The notes under the pieces were generated by a model. The model searched no databases and was not told the DNA's origin. It saw nothing but the letters and a program-made list of their open reading frames with translations. The position numbers were made by a program, and so were the translations under genes. Source: Flavobacterium jumunjinense (GTDB taxonomy: Bacteria; Bacteroidota; Bacteroidia; Flavobacteriales; Flavobacteriaceae). Taken from it: a stretch of DNA of 64,000 nt. The stretch is taken from contig NZ_CP091285.1 in assembly GCF_021650975.2 (NCBI RefSeq), positions 1-64,000 of the forward strand, given 5' to 3'. Positions 18,721 to 27,984 of the stretch are shown in pieces; positions within the stretch are counted from its first letter, which is position 1, and each line of letters begins with the position of its first letter.

Positions 18721-19863
18721 ATGAGAAAATCAAAGATATATAAAATTTTAGGAGTTATTTTTTTAATTGGAGCAATTGGTGGTGGTATTTTCTACTCGCA
18801 ACTTTCCAAAAGAAAAAAAGCAATTGTAAAAACTACTTTACTACACAAAATTGGCATAGTAGATAGCGAATGGCAAATAGCCAACTCTTCTACCAAGCAC
18901 AAAATGATGTCGCCTACTTTTTTGGTAGATGGTATTTATAAATCTATGGAAGGCCCTCAATCTTCTCGATACATACAACTGAGTCAAGAAGATAGTTTGT
19001 TATGGATTACTGGTTTTGATATTAAAGCAATAGATGCAACGACAAGTGTTCGCTTATCGAATGATTTCATCTGTCACATGAATGTCGATATTAACGATGT
19101 TAATTATTACACGCATTGGGATTTAAAGGAGCGAATTGGAAAGCAGTTTCCGCGCTTAACATCACTTTCTAATGGTTTTATTACTTCTAATTTTCCCGAT
19201 GGCTATGGTGTTCCAATTAAAGGAAATGATTTTTTATATATTACTTCTCAGGTATTAAACCATAATCAAGCTTCAATTTTTAAGAAATTAAAACACGAAG
19301 TGACTATTACGCACGAGCCTTATAATGGTAAACAAAGACCATTAATGAGCAAGACTGTTTTTATTCAATTACCCTATAATGCAGAGAACCCGTATAAGAG
19401 TCCGCTTTCTCCTGGTAGTAATCAATGCATTCCTGTAGATCCAAAATACCATAGTTATACTGATGCTATGGGACAATCACTTTCTGGACATTGGGTTGTT
19501 CCACAAGGCAAAAACACTTACAGGAGTTCTATAAAAAATCAATTGCAGTTAAAAGATAGTTTACGTTTGCATTATTCGGCAATTCATGTGCACCCTTTTG
19601 CTACTTCTATTGCTTTGCATGACAAGACTTCTGAAACAACATTATTCAAAAGTGCTATTACGAATTTCAAAAAAAAGATTGGATTACAAAAAGTGACTCC
19701 TTTTAGTTCGATTGAAGGTATTTGGTTGTATGCCGATCATGATTATGAATTGGTTTTAGAGGTAGACAATACTTCTGCTACTGACCAAGATATGATGGGA
19801 AGTATGTTTTTGTTTTTTTATGATAGTGAGTTGGAAGAGAAAATTAAGCTATCACTTAAATAA
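18721..19863 (+). CDS. Hypothetical membrane-anchored protein
   Basis: Not recognised. The 380-residue product starts with a basic stretch and one membrane helix (about 9-26, IGAIGGGIFYSQL), so the bulk is probably periplasmic. Visible segments include SPTFLVDGIYKSMEGP and LSGHWVVPQGKN, a His-rich LHYSAIHVHPFATSIALHD, and near the end IEGIWLYADHDYELVLEVDN. The last resemble the TMVGH-type copper/metal-related or cupredoxin-adjacent domains loosely at best. The ATG at 18721 is preferred to an upstream in-frame TTG at 18706. No downstream partner on the strand. Confidence 0.75.
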   Translation: MRKSKIYKILGVIFLIGAIGGGIFYSQLSKRKKAIVKTTLLHKIGIVDSEWQIANSSTKHKMMSPTFLVDGIYKSMEGPQSSRYIQLSQEDSLLWITGFDIKAIDATTSVRLSNDFICHMNVDINDVNYYTHWDLKERIGKQFPRLTSLSNGFITSNFPDGYGVPIKGNDFLYITSQVLNHNQASIFKKLKHEVTITHEPYNGKQRPLMSKTVFIQLPYNAENPYKSPLSPGSNQCIPVDPKYHSYTDAMGQSLSGHWVVPQGKNTYRSSIKNQLQLKDSLRLHYSAIHVHPFATSIALHDKTSETTLFKSAITNFKKKIGLQKVTPFSSIEGIWLYADHDYELVLEVDNTSATDQDMMGSMFLFFYDSELEEKIKLSLK

Positions 19864-20008
19864 TAGCTATACTATATTTTTCTATGTTATTTGATTTAAA
19901 ATTTGAATACCTCACAAATTATCCTCTTTAAATTCCTTTCTCTATAGCTTATTAATAAAAGCCCATCTTCTATTTCTAATAAATAGGAATAAAAATTAGA
20001 ACTCTAAA

Positions 20009-20557
20009 TCAATTTTCAGGTGTTATATAAGAGATCAACTCTCCTTTGCGTGTAGCACCAATATAACCTAAGCCTTTTTGATAATAAAAATCATACGTAA
20101 CACCATTACTGTATTCTGCCCTTAATACAAACAAATCTTTATAATTGCAGAATGGTGTTCTTAATTTACCGTTTCTAACAAGCACAATATATCGGACTTT
20201 ATCTTCAATTCTTTCCCATTTTTCTTTGTTATTCATTTTATCAGAATAACGCAATGATTTCGTTTTACAACAATCTTCATATTGATAAACCTTTCCGTTT
20301 TCTTCTCTTAAATAAAGAAGATCAACTTCTCCGTTTTCCCATTCTTGTACAAACTCAACATACTGCTTTTCATTTATTGTTTTTGTTCCGTTAGGAACTT
20401 CATAATAAAAGGTATTATACCAATATATTTTCTTTTTAGTGATATCAAGTGGAAAATAACTTCCTTTACTATTTCCTTTACAAAAATCTTGACCTTCTTT
20501 TTGTGAAAAAACAAAACCAGAAACTGACAATAAGATCAGTAAAATAATTTTTCTCAT
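20009..20557 (-). CDS. Hypothetical secreted protein downstream of moxR-like gene
   Basis: Not recognised. The 182-residue product has a cleavable signal peptide (1-18, ending FVFSQ). The mature part is Tyr/Glu/Lys-rich with four cysteines (FCKG, DCCK, FCNY), so disulfides are possible. It begins 8 bp after the stop of the MoxR-family ATPase gene and is likely cotranscribed. MoxR operons usually continue with DUF58/BatA proteins, which are absent here, so this gene's position does not identify its function. Confidence 0.75.
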   Translation of the reverse strand: MRKIILLILLSVSGFVFSQKEGQDFCKGNSKGSYFPLDITKKKIYWYNTFYYEVPNGTKTINEKQYVEFVQEWENGEVDLLYLREENGKVYQYEDCCKTKSLRYSDKMNNKEKWERIEDKVRYIVLVRNGKLRTPFCNYKDLFVLRAEYSNGVTYDFYYQKGLGYIGATRKGELISYITPEN

Positions 20558-20565
20558 ATTAAACC

Positions 20566-21519
20566 CTAAAATAATTTTTTAATTATTTCTTCATCGCTTA
20601 TACCTTCTGCATCGGCTTTATAGTTTTTCACAATACGATGACGTAAAATCCCTGTTGCAACAGCTTGAACATCTGCTATATCTGGCGAGAATTTACCATT
20701 AAGAGCTGCTTGTGTTTTCGCTGCTAAAATCAGGTTTTGCGAGGCTCTAGGTCCTGCTCCCCAATCGATATAGGTTTTAACAAAATCGGTAGCCAATGGA
20801 TTATCTGGTCTGGTCTTACTTACTAATGTTACTGCATACTCAATTACATTATCGGCTACTGGAATTTTTCGAATTACATTTTGAAAATCGATGATTTCTT
20901 GTGCTGTAAATAATGAATTCACAACAGGTTTAAAATCGGAAGTAGTAGCTTTTACAACATCTACTTCTTCTTGAAAACTTGGATATTCTAATTTAATAGC
21001 AAACATAAAACGGTCTAACTGTGCTTCTGGTAAAGGATAGGTTCCTTCTTGCTCAATTGGATTTTGTGTTGCTAAAACAAAATAAGGTAGGTCTAATTTA
21101 TAATTATGTCCAGCAACAGTCACTGTTCTTTCTTGCATTGCTTCTAACAAAGCTGCTTGCGTTTTTGGTGGTGTACGGTTGATTTCATCTGCCAAAATAA
21201 TGTTTGAAAAAACTGGTCCTTTTATGAATTTAAATTGACGGTTTTCATCTAGAATTTCACTTCCTAATATATCAGATGGCATTAAATCGGGTGTGAACTG
21301 AATACGCTTAAAGTTTAAACCTAAAGCTTTTGCTATTGTATTTACCATTAATGTTTTTGCTAATCCCGGAACACCTATTAATAAGGCATGACCACCAGCA
21401 AAAACGCTTAATACTATTTGATTTATTACTTCTTCTTGCCCTACAATAACTTTTGCAATTTCTTGTTTTAATGCTTTTTGTTTTTGAACTAGTTGCTGAA
21501 TTGCTGCTACATCTGACAT
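20566..21519 (-). CDS. MoxR family AAA+ ATPase
   Basis: AAA+ chaperone-like ATPase of the MoxR family, which assists metal insertion or assembly of partner proteins with VWA domains. The 317-residue protein has Walker A GVPGLAKT (about 38-45), Walker B ILADEINRTPPKTQAALLEAM and sensor-region LATQNPIEQEGTYPLPEAQLDRF, all diagnostic. Unusually the gene is not followed by DUF58, BatA or BatB; only a small secreted protein of unknown function lies downstream. The partner may be elsewhere in the genome. Confidence 0.95.
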   Translation of the reverse strand: MSDVAAIQQLVQKQKALKQEIAKVIVGQEEVINQIVLSVFAGGHALLIGVPGLAKTLMVNTIAKALGLNFKRIQFTPDLMPSDILGSEILDENRQFKFIKGPVFSNIILADEINRTPPKTQAALLEAMQERTVTVAGHNYKLDLPYFVLATQNPIEQEGTYPLPEAQLDRFMFAIKLEYPSFQEEVDVVKATTSDFKPVVNSLFTAQEIIDFQNVIRKIPVADNVIEYAVTLVSKTRPDNPLATDFVKTYIDWGAGPRASQNLILAAKTQAALNGKFSPDIADVQAVATGILRHRIVKNYKADAEGISDEEIIKKLF

Positions 21520-21619
21520 ATATCTCTTTTTATTTTGTTCGGTTTATGTTGTTCTTTGTCTTTTGAAGTTACTAAAGTAAGAAAAAATACTTATAAAAAA
21601 GTAATGACAATTACTATTT

Positions 21620-21722
21620 AGCCCTGACAGAAGTGTTATCCTTTCATTGCTTCATTTTTGCAATGAAAGATAAAAGCGAATGGCAGGAAATACATTAACT
21701 GATTTACCTTTACCATTCGCTT
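21620..21722. repeat. Structured intergenic element after surA (AGCCCTG type)
   Basis: An outer CCTG (21623-21626) / CAGG (21684-21687) pair encloses a stem CTTTCATTGC (21641-21650) / GCAATGAAAG (21660-21669). A second, competing hairpin AAGCGAATGG (21674-21683) / CCATTCGCTT (21713-21722) shares the right half. The layout and the words AGCCCTG...GAAG...ATCCTTT...GCAGGAA resemble, from memory, a dispersed intergenic element common in Flavobacteriaceae. It also sits where the surA terminator is expected. Confidence 0.6.
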
Positions 21723-21747
21723 CTATAAAATAGTATTAAAAAATAAT

Positions 21748-23100
21748 TTATTTTTTAGTCCAGTTATTTGTGAATTCACAATCTTTATAATCTGTACCTA
21801 TTTTAATATATGTTTCGTCGATTTTTTCTTCCGTCCATTTAGCGATTGCTTTAATTTGCTTGTCTTTCAAAGCTAATTCTTTAATTTTTAAATAATCTTG
21901 TGAAAAATCTGCTTTGTGCTCTTCTGTTCTGTTATTAACAGTCATAATTTTATACACTTTTCCAGTTCTTTCCTCATCTATAAAAGGCACTGTAATTTCT
22001 GTATCTTTTAACGTTGAAACTCTTCCGTATAATGAAGGATCCATTTTAGTTAATTCGAAACGTGGCTCTAATGTTCTTGGGTTTAAAAGTACTCCACCAT
22101 TGTTACGTGTTTCTTTTTCATCTGAAGATGATTTTGCAGCATCTGCAAACGAAATTTCTCCTGTTAGAATTTTTGTTCTAATTCCTTCAATTTTTAGTTT
22201 TGCTTCTTTTAATGCTTCTGGTGAAACTTTTGGTGAAATTAAAATGTGTCTTAATTCTACATCTTGACCTTTAATTTTATCTACTTGTATAATATGGTAA
22301 CCAAATTCTGTTTCAAATGGTTCTGATATTTCTCCTACTGCCAATGAAAAAGCAACTTCCTTAAATTCTTTTACAAATGGTGTTTTTCTATTCATTTTAT
22401 AGTAACCACCGTTTGAACTTGAACCTGGATCTTCTGAAAACAATACTGCTTTACTAAAGAAACTTGAACCATTAAGTACTTCTTGTTTTAATTCTTTTAA
22501 CTTCTTAATTACTGCTTGTTTTTCACTTTCAGGAACAACTGGTTTAACAACAATTTGAGCTACTTCTATTTCTGCTCCGAAAGTTGGAATTTCATCTTTA
22601 GGAATTGCTTTAAAGAAATTACGCACCTCTTCTGGTGTAATTTGCACATCGTCAACTATCTTTTTTTGCATTTGAGATGTTAACTTGTTGTTTTTAATGA
22701 TGTCGAAGAAATAAGCACGAAACTCATCTACATTTTTCTTTCTGTAAAAAGTAAGCACTTTATCCATTGAACCAACTTGTTCAACCATGGCATCAATTTG
22801 CTCTTCCATGAATCCGTTTACTTCAACATCTGTAACAATAATACTATCTACAACTGCTTGATGAGCATATAATTTATCTTCTAACTGCTTTCCAAATAAC
22901 TCGCAACGTGAAATTTCTTTAACATCTACTCCTTGTGCTCTTAATTGAATATATTCTAAATCGATATCAGAATCAAGAATAACATAATCTCCTACTACAC
23001 CAATTACACCGTCTACTTTTTCTTTTGTCGCTTGTGCATTTATTACTGTTGCTGACAATAAAAAGAGTGCTAAAATTGCACTTTTATTTATAAATTTCAT
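21748..23100 (-). CDS. surA: Periplasmic chaperone / parvulin prolyl isomerase, SurA-like
   Basis: Periplasmic chaperone for outer-membrane proteins with peptidyl-prolyl isomerase activity. The protein has a signal peptide ending TVINAQA, the SurA N-terminal helical domain starting VDGVIGVVGDYVILDSDIDLEY, and two parvulin-type regions. The second is clear: DVELRHILISPKVSPEALKEAK followed by FADAAKSSSDEKETRNNGG. The start is set at 23100 (MKFINKSA), giving about 450 residues. Its 5' end overlaps the preceding isomerase gene by 17 bp, so it is the last gene of a three-isomerase operon. Confidence 0.92.
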   Translation of the reverse strand: MKFINKSAILALFLLSATVINAQATKEKVDGVIGVVGDYVILDSDIDLEYIQLRAQGVDVKEISRCELFGKQLEDKLYAHQAVVDSIIVTDVEVNGFMEEQIDAMVEQVGSMDKVLTFYRKKNVDEFRAYFFDIIKNNKLTSQMQKKIVDDVQITPEEVRNFFKAIPKDEIPTFGAEIEVAQIVVKPVVPESEKQAVIKKLKELKQEVLNGSSFFSKAVLFSEDPGSSSNGGYYKMNRKTPFVKEFKEVAFSLAVGEISEPFETEFGYHIIQVDKIKGQDVELRHILISPKVSPEALKEAKLKIEGIRTKILTGEISFADAAKSSSDEKETRNNGGVLLNPRTLEPRFELTKMDPSLYGRVSTLKDTEITVPFIDEERTGKVYKIMTVNNRTEEHKADFSQDYLKIKELALKDKQIKAIAKWTEEKIDETYIKIGTDYKDCEFTNNWTKK

Positions 23101-23932
23101 ATTTTTTATTTTTAATAGCATCATTTGTAATTTCCTTTTCTATTGTATTTATTAATTCTAACTTTCTATTATTAATTATAATTTGCTTAATCGTTGGCTT
23201 TAAAAACTGCAATGGTGTTATGCTGTTTCTTGGCAACACTTGCTTTACTTTTACTAACCAAATTGTTGTTGAATCTGAATATTTATAATTTTTCCCATCA
23301 GACAAATAATCGTCTTTATTTTCTAAGTTTATAAATGGTAATTTTTCATAAACTTGATTGATATCGACCCAAATGGAATCGTTAAAAGCATAACTTTTAA
23401 ACTGAATTGCCAGTTGTTCTAATTCTTTTTTATCGTTAGTAGCAAAGGAACTAAACTTTGATTGGATTTTATCGAATTTTGGATTTTCTTTAACTAAATT
23501 GATGTATCTTAACTTAACTAATTCAGAAGAATTCTTAAAAAAATCTTTATACTGATCATAATAGTCCTTTATTTGCTCGCTAGAAACAATAGTATCTATT
23601 TTACGTATTACTAATTGTTCAATATAGGCTTTAGAGTATAAATCTACTTTGTATTGATTAATTAAGTCATCAAAATCTGCGATTTTATCTTTACTTAAAT
23701 TTAGTTCGGCTCCTTTAAAAAGTAGCTTTTGTGTCGCCCACCTATCGATATAAGCTTTTACAATTTCTACACTATCTTTTTTAGAGGTTCCTTTTGGTAC
23801 TAAATTTAAAATATCTTCTTTAAACAAATAATCTCCACCAACTCTCGCAATAGATTCTGGCTCTTTAGGAGTTTTGAAATATTCGCAAGATGTTGTTAAA
23901 AGAATTAAAAGGATTATTTGATATAACTTCAT
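23084..23932 (-). CDS. Parvulin-related lipoprotein (degenerate prolyl isomerase)
   Basis: The 282-residue product has a lipoprotein signal (ILLILLTTSC, Cys16). A SurA/PrsA-like helical N-terminal part follows (SIARVGGDYLFKEDILNLVP, VEIVKAYIDRWATQKLLF). The region where a parvulin domain would lie (about 130-240) shows no clear PPIase signature, so it may act only as a chaperone. It overlaps the upstream 651-residue isomerase stop by one base and surA by 17 bp, which ties it to outer-membrane protein biogenesis. Bacteroidetes commonly carry such three-gene sets. Confidence 0.82.
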   Translation of the reverse strand: MKLYQIILLILLTTSCEYFKTPKEPESIARVGGDYLFKEDILNLVPKGTSKKDSVEIVKAYIDRWATQKLLFKGAELNLSKDKIADFDDLINQYKVDLYSKAYIEQLVIRKIDTIVSSEQIKDYYDQYKDFFKNSSELVKLRYINLVKENPKFDKIQSKFSSFATNDKKELEQLAIQFKSYAFNDSIWVDINQVYEKLPFINLENKDDYLSDGKNYKYSDSTTIWLVKVKQVLPRNSITPLQFLKPTIKQIIINNRKLELINTIEKEITNDAIKNKKYEIYK

Positions 23933-25887
23933 TATTTTGATAATTGTCTTTTTACTTTATTAAATACATCTTGGTCTACTTTTACTGAAAATTCTTTTTT
24001 CAACTCTGAAACCCAATTATTTTCTAAGTATTGCTGATAATCACTAACCAATTTCCCCTTGCATTCTTCCATCTTTTTTGGTTGCGCTTCTTTAACTTCT
24101 TTTACATTAGCTACAAAAAAGTAATTATCTTTTGATACTATATTTGTTACTCCTTTAGATTTTACTTTAAATTCTGGTAACACGTCTGAATCTTCTTCAA
24201 AAACTCCTGATTTTTCTATAATGTTAACTTTATCATCGAGGTTTAGTTTTTCTTTAATATATTCTAATGACTTCCCTTTCTTTAAATATTTTCTAGCTTT
24301 TTCAATTGTTTTCTCATCTGTTGATGATAATAAATCAACATCCAATCGTTTTTTCCACATGTAATCATTTTTGTGATCATTATAGAATTCCGAAAGTCCA
24401 ATTGTATCTGTTTTTGCTTTTGTCCAAATTTCTTTATCCATTAAATCAAACAATAATAGACCATCTCTGTATTCGTCCATTACGAATTTAAATTCTGAAA
24501 ATTCGCTTTCTAAATTATTATCATAATATTCAATTAACTTTTCATCTGACCATTTTTCAAACTGCTCGTCTACTAATTTTGAAATTGGTTCTGTTTTTGC
24601 TCCATTTTTTTGTTGAGAAAAAAGAAACTTCATGAAGTCTTCAGCATTGATTATTTGATCATTATTTATTATTGCTATTTGCCCTTTTATCTCATTTCCA
24701 TCAACAGGAATTGTCCAATTATTTGCATAATACTCTTTCGTTACTGCTTTTTTAATTTTATTCAAAACAGTTTCATCTGCTACAAATGTATACTTTCCTC
24801 TAACTTTTTTCGCTAATGAATTAGTAATCAACAAAGATCTTTCGTCTCTTCTTACTTTGTTTTCTAATTCATACTTTACTTCTTCTAAAGTTTGCACTGG
24901 GTGTTTTTCAATTAGCTTTACGATATGCCAACCAAATTGAGATTGAAATGGTTCTGAAATTTGATTTTTATCTGTCAAAGAAAAAGAAATGTTTTCAAAT
25001 TCTGGTGATGTTAATTGACCTGAACCAAAACGTTGCAATAGTCCACCTTTTAATGCGCTTGACTTATCTTCGGAAAACTGATTTGCTAAGCTTTCAAAAC
25101 TTTCACCTTGCTTAATTTTTTTATAAATATCTTCTATGGTTTGTTTTTCTTTTCCTTCAGCCGCTTCTTTATTTTTTAAAATCATTATATGTGCAACCGT
25201 AACTTCTCCTCTATTTTCTCTTTTATCAACAACTTTTAAGATATGATATCCAAATCGTGTTCTGAAAGGTTTAGAAACTTTACCAATTGGAGTATTGAAA
25301 GCTGCGTTTTCAAAAGCATAAACCATTCTAAATGCAGAAAAATATCCTAAATCTCCTTTGTTTTCTTTAGCCGAAGGGTCTTCTGAATATTGTGCTGCAA
25401 TATTGTCGAAGTTTTCTCCTTTATCTACACGTTTTTTTAAATCTAAAATTTTGTTGTAGGCTTTTAATGTGTCTTCAGGTTTTGCCGATTCGTCGACCAT
25501 GATTAGAATATGTGAAGCTTTTACTTCATTTTTCATTCTATCATAGGCTTCTTCAATCAATGCATTAGTAACCTTAGTATCATTTAAATAATTTTTAGCT
25601 AATTGACTTCTATAGGAAGCTAATTCGCTTATATATTTTTGATCATTTTGTAAACCTAACTTATATGCTTTTTCTACCTTTAGTTTATAGCCTAGAAAAA
25701 GTTCTAAATATTTGTCTAAATCTTTTTGAGAATCGTCTTTTACTAAGTCTAGATTTTTATTGTAAACTCTTAAAAATTCATCTGTGTAATAAGAATGACT
25801 ATCAATTGTAAACAACTTCTCCTTGTCTTGTGCAAAGGAAAACAACGAAGCATAAAAACATATTACTACAAATACTAAGTTTTTCAT
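23932..25887 (-). CDS. Periplasmic peptidyl-prolyl isomerase with two parvulin domains
   Basis: Exported foldase, 651 residues, signal peptide 1-19 (ending LFSFAQ). Two consecutive parvulin (rotamase) domains are evident: VKASHILIMVDES to FGYHILKVVDKR (about 118-220), and VTVAHIMILKNKE to FGWHIVKLIEKHP (about 228-325). A long C-terminal region of unknown fold follows, Lys/Glu-rich. It is the first gene of the isomerase operon; a -7 motif lies about 44 bp upstream. The role is inferred as outer-membrane or secreted-protein folding, consistent with the large adhesin and secretion genes upstream. Confidence 0.9.
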   Translation of the reverse strand: MKNLVFVVICFYASLFSFAQDKEKLFTIDSHSYYTDEFLRVYNKNLDLVKDDSQKDLDKYLELFLGYKLKVEKAYKLGLQNDQKYISELASYRSQLAKNYLNDTKVTNALIEEAYDRMKNEVKASHILIMVDESAKPEDTLKAYNKILDLKKRVDKGENFDNIAAQYSEDPSAKENKGDLGYFSAFRMVYAFENAAFNTPIGKVSKPFRTRFGYHILKVVDKRENRGEVTVAHIMILKNKEAAEGKEKQTIEDIYKKIKQGESFESLANQFSEDKSSALKGGLLQRFGSGQLTSPEFENISFSLTDKNQISEPFQSQFGWHIVKLIEKHPVQTLEEVKYELENKVRRDERSLLITNSLAKKVRGKYTFVADETVLNKIKKAVTKEYYANNWTIPVDGNEIKGQIAIINNDQIINAEDFMKFLFSQQKNGAKTEPISKLVDEQFEKWSDEKLIEYYDNNLESEFSEFKFVMDEYRDGLLLFDLMDKEIWTKAKTDTIGLSEFYNDHKNDYMWKKRLDVDLLSSTDEKTIEKARKYLKKGKSLEYIKEKLNLDDKVNIIEKSGVFEEDSDVLPEFKVKSKGVTNIVSKDNYFFVANVKEVKEAQPKKMEECKGKLVSDYQQYLENNWVSELKKEFSVKVDQDVFNKVKRQLSK

Positions 25888-25930
25888 ATAATTTTAAATT
25901 TTTTATTACCGACCAACAAAAATAACAATT

Positions 25931-25938
25931 CAAATGTA
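25931..25938 (-). promoter_or_regulatory. -7 promoter motif for the isomerase operon
   Basis: TACATTTG on the minus strand matches TAnnTTTG, 44 bp upstream of the start. Confidence 0.5.
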
Positions 25939-25981
25939 TATTGCAACTATATAGAACGCTATTAACAAAAAATTATTAAGC

Positions 25982-26017
25982 AAAAAAAAAGCATCAACTG
26001 AGTTGATGCTTTTTTTA
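25982..26017 (-). terminator. Terminator of the adhesin-SprF-OmpA operon
   Basis: Inverted repeat AAGCATCAACT / AGTTGATGCTT flanked by A and T tracts, just past the stop of the OmpA-family gene. Confidence 0.93.
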
Positions 26018-26030
26018 AATATTAGATCAG

Positions 26031-27971
26031 TTACATTTCTATAACGATAAATTCACTTCTTCTATTTGCTTGATGCTCTTCTTCGGAACACTCTACTCCA
26101 TCTGCACATTTGTTAACTAATTTAGATTCTCCATATCCTTTTCCAGTTAATCGTTTTGCTTCAATTCCGTTTTTCACCATCCAAGCTACTGTTGCTTTTG
26201 CTCTTCTTTCTGAAAGTTTTTCATTATAATCTGCACTTTGTCTACTGTCTGTATGTGATCGAACATCTACTTTTATAGATGGATTCTCTTTCATCACTTC
26301 AACAATTTTTGCTAATTCTAATGCTGCATCTTTACGTATGTTAGATTTATTTAAGTCGAAATAAATAATTTTTATTCCAAATACTTTTGCTAAATCTTTT
26401 CCAACGCTTACTTCTTTCATTCGCTTAGTAACTTCTAAAGTCGCTAATGTTTCACCTGAAATTTTATCGGTTGTCACCGATACTTCTGCAGTTTCATACT
26501 CTGGAACTTCTGCTCTAACACGATATACTTTATTACAATCTAATCTATCAAAACGATATCTTCCGTCCTTATCTACAAGAATTTGAGAAAGTTGATTCAT
26601 ATCTGCATCGTAAAGACGAATATTTGCTTTTGTTATAATTTCTGAAGTTTCTTCATCGGAAACAAAACCTGTAATAGCTTGCTTACAATCAAATTCTAAA
26701 GGAATGTTTTCTTTAAACTTATAAATATCATCAAATCCTAATCCTTCAGGTCTATTTGAAGAAAAGAAACCCATTCTTGATCTTGAATCTATTAAATAAG
26801 CAAAATCATCATTTGGTCCATTTACAGGTGAGCCTAGATTTAGCACTCTTGAATAAGTTCCATCTTCATACATTTTTACTGCAAAAATATCTAAACCGCC
26901 TAATCCTAATTGACCATCGGATGCGAAATAAAGCACATTATCATTATCTACAAAAGGAAAAGTTTCTCTTGCTTCTGTATTAATCTTTGATCCTAAATTT
27001 TCTGGAACACCAAATGACCCGTCTGAATTAATTGCTACCTTATATAAATCTGACTGCCCTTTTGTTCCTGGCATATTAGATGCAAAATATAGAGTTTTAT
27101 TATCTGGACTTAATGCAGGATGCGCAACACTATACTCGTTACTATTAAAAGGAAGTTCTTCAATATTTTTCCAAGAATCTACTTCTAAAGTTGCTCTATA
27201 TAGTTTTAATAAAACTGTCTTTTCGCTATCGGTTCTCTTTTTTCCATTATTGAAATTATTCCTTGTAAAATACATCGTTTTTCCATCATTTGAAAAAACA
27301 GGTGTAGATTCATTAAACTTAGAGTTTACTTTTCCTGAAAACTCTTCAGGAGCATTTAAATTCCCTTCTGAATCTATTTTTGAAGTGTATAAATTAGTAA
27401 AAGATTGATTTGTCCATTTACTTTTAATACTTGAAACACTTCCTGTATCTCTTGCTGATGCGAAAACCAATTGTTCCTTATAGATAGCAGAACCATAATC
27501 TGAAAATTCTGAATTAATTTTAGCGTTTTCAATCGTATATCTATTTGATATTTTCTTGATGTCTGCCAAATAATTCTTATTCTCTTTATAAATTGCAGAA
27601 CGATTATCTGATTTTGTCTTTTCTGAAAACTTTGTCAAATATTCATTTGCTTTCGTGTAATTTTCAACGGTTTTCAAACATTGTGCATAGCGATAATAAT
27701 ACTCTGGTTCTATTTCTTTCCCCAAACTAAATAATTTTTCATACCATTTTCCTGCCTCTTTTAGATTACCATTGAAATAGTAGGAATTTCCTAATTTCTG
27801 AAACAAGTCTACAGATTCGTGACCATTTTCTGCTACTTTTTCGTAAATCTTAATTGCGTCTATATATGCTAACGAATTATATTTCTTTTCTGCCGAAGCT
27901 AATTTAGCTTTTTGTGCAGATAATGATATAAAACTGAATAAACATATAAATAATAAATATCTCATTTTCAT
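26031..27971 (-). CDS. PD40-repeat OmpA-family envelope protein (PorE-like)
   Basis: About 646 residues: signal peptide, N-terminal tetratricopeptide-like helices (about 20-130), and WD40/PD40 beta-propeller repeats (STPVFSNDGKTMYFTRN, HPALSPDNKTLYFASN). A carboxypeptidase-regulatory-like domain (GFVSDEETSEII) follows. The C-terminal OmpA domain (IIYFDLNKSNIRKDA ... NEKLSERRAKATVAWM) binds peptidoglycan. The architecture matches PorE of the type IX secretion system and its many paralogues next to PorP/SprF genes. The start at 27971 avoids the 50-bp overlap with the SprF-like gene that the longer frame would need. Probably anchors the surface complex to the wall. Confidence 0.9.
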   Translation of the reverse strand: MKMRYLLFICLFSFISLSAQKAKLASAEKKYNSLAYIDAIKIYEKVAENGHESVDLFQKLGNSYYFNGNLKEAGKWYEKLFSLGKEIEPEYYYRYAQCLKTVENYTKANEYLTKFSEKTKSDNRSAIYKENKNYLADIKKISNRYTIENAKINSEFSDYGSAIYKEQLVFASARDTGSVSSIKSKWTNQSFTNLYTSKIDSEGNLNAPEEFSGKVNSKFNESTPVFSNDGKTMYFTRNNFNNGKKRTDSEKTVLLKLYRATLEVDSWKNIEELPFNSNEYSVAHPALSPDNKTLYFASNMPGTKGQSDLYKVAINSDGSFGVPENLGSKINTEARETFPFVDNDNVLYFASDGQLGLGGLDIFAVKMYEDGTYSRVLNLGSPVNGPNDDFAYLIDSRSRMGFFSSNRPEGLGFDDIYKFKENIPLEFDCKQAITGFVSDEETSEIITKANIRLYDADMNQLSQILVDKDGRYRFDRLDCNKVYRVRAEVPEYETAEVSVTTDKISGETLATLEVTKRMKEVSVGKDLAKVFGIKIIYFDLNKSNIRKDAALELAKIVEVMKENPSIKVDVRSHTDSRQSADYNEKLSERRAKATVAWMVKNGIEAKRLTGKGYGESKLVNKCADGVECSEEEHQANRRSEFIVIEM

Positions 27972-27984
27972 AATACTCGCTTTA

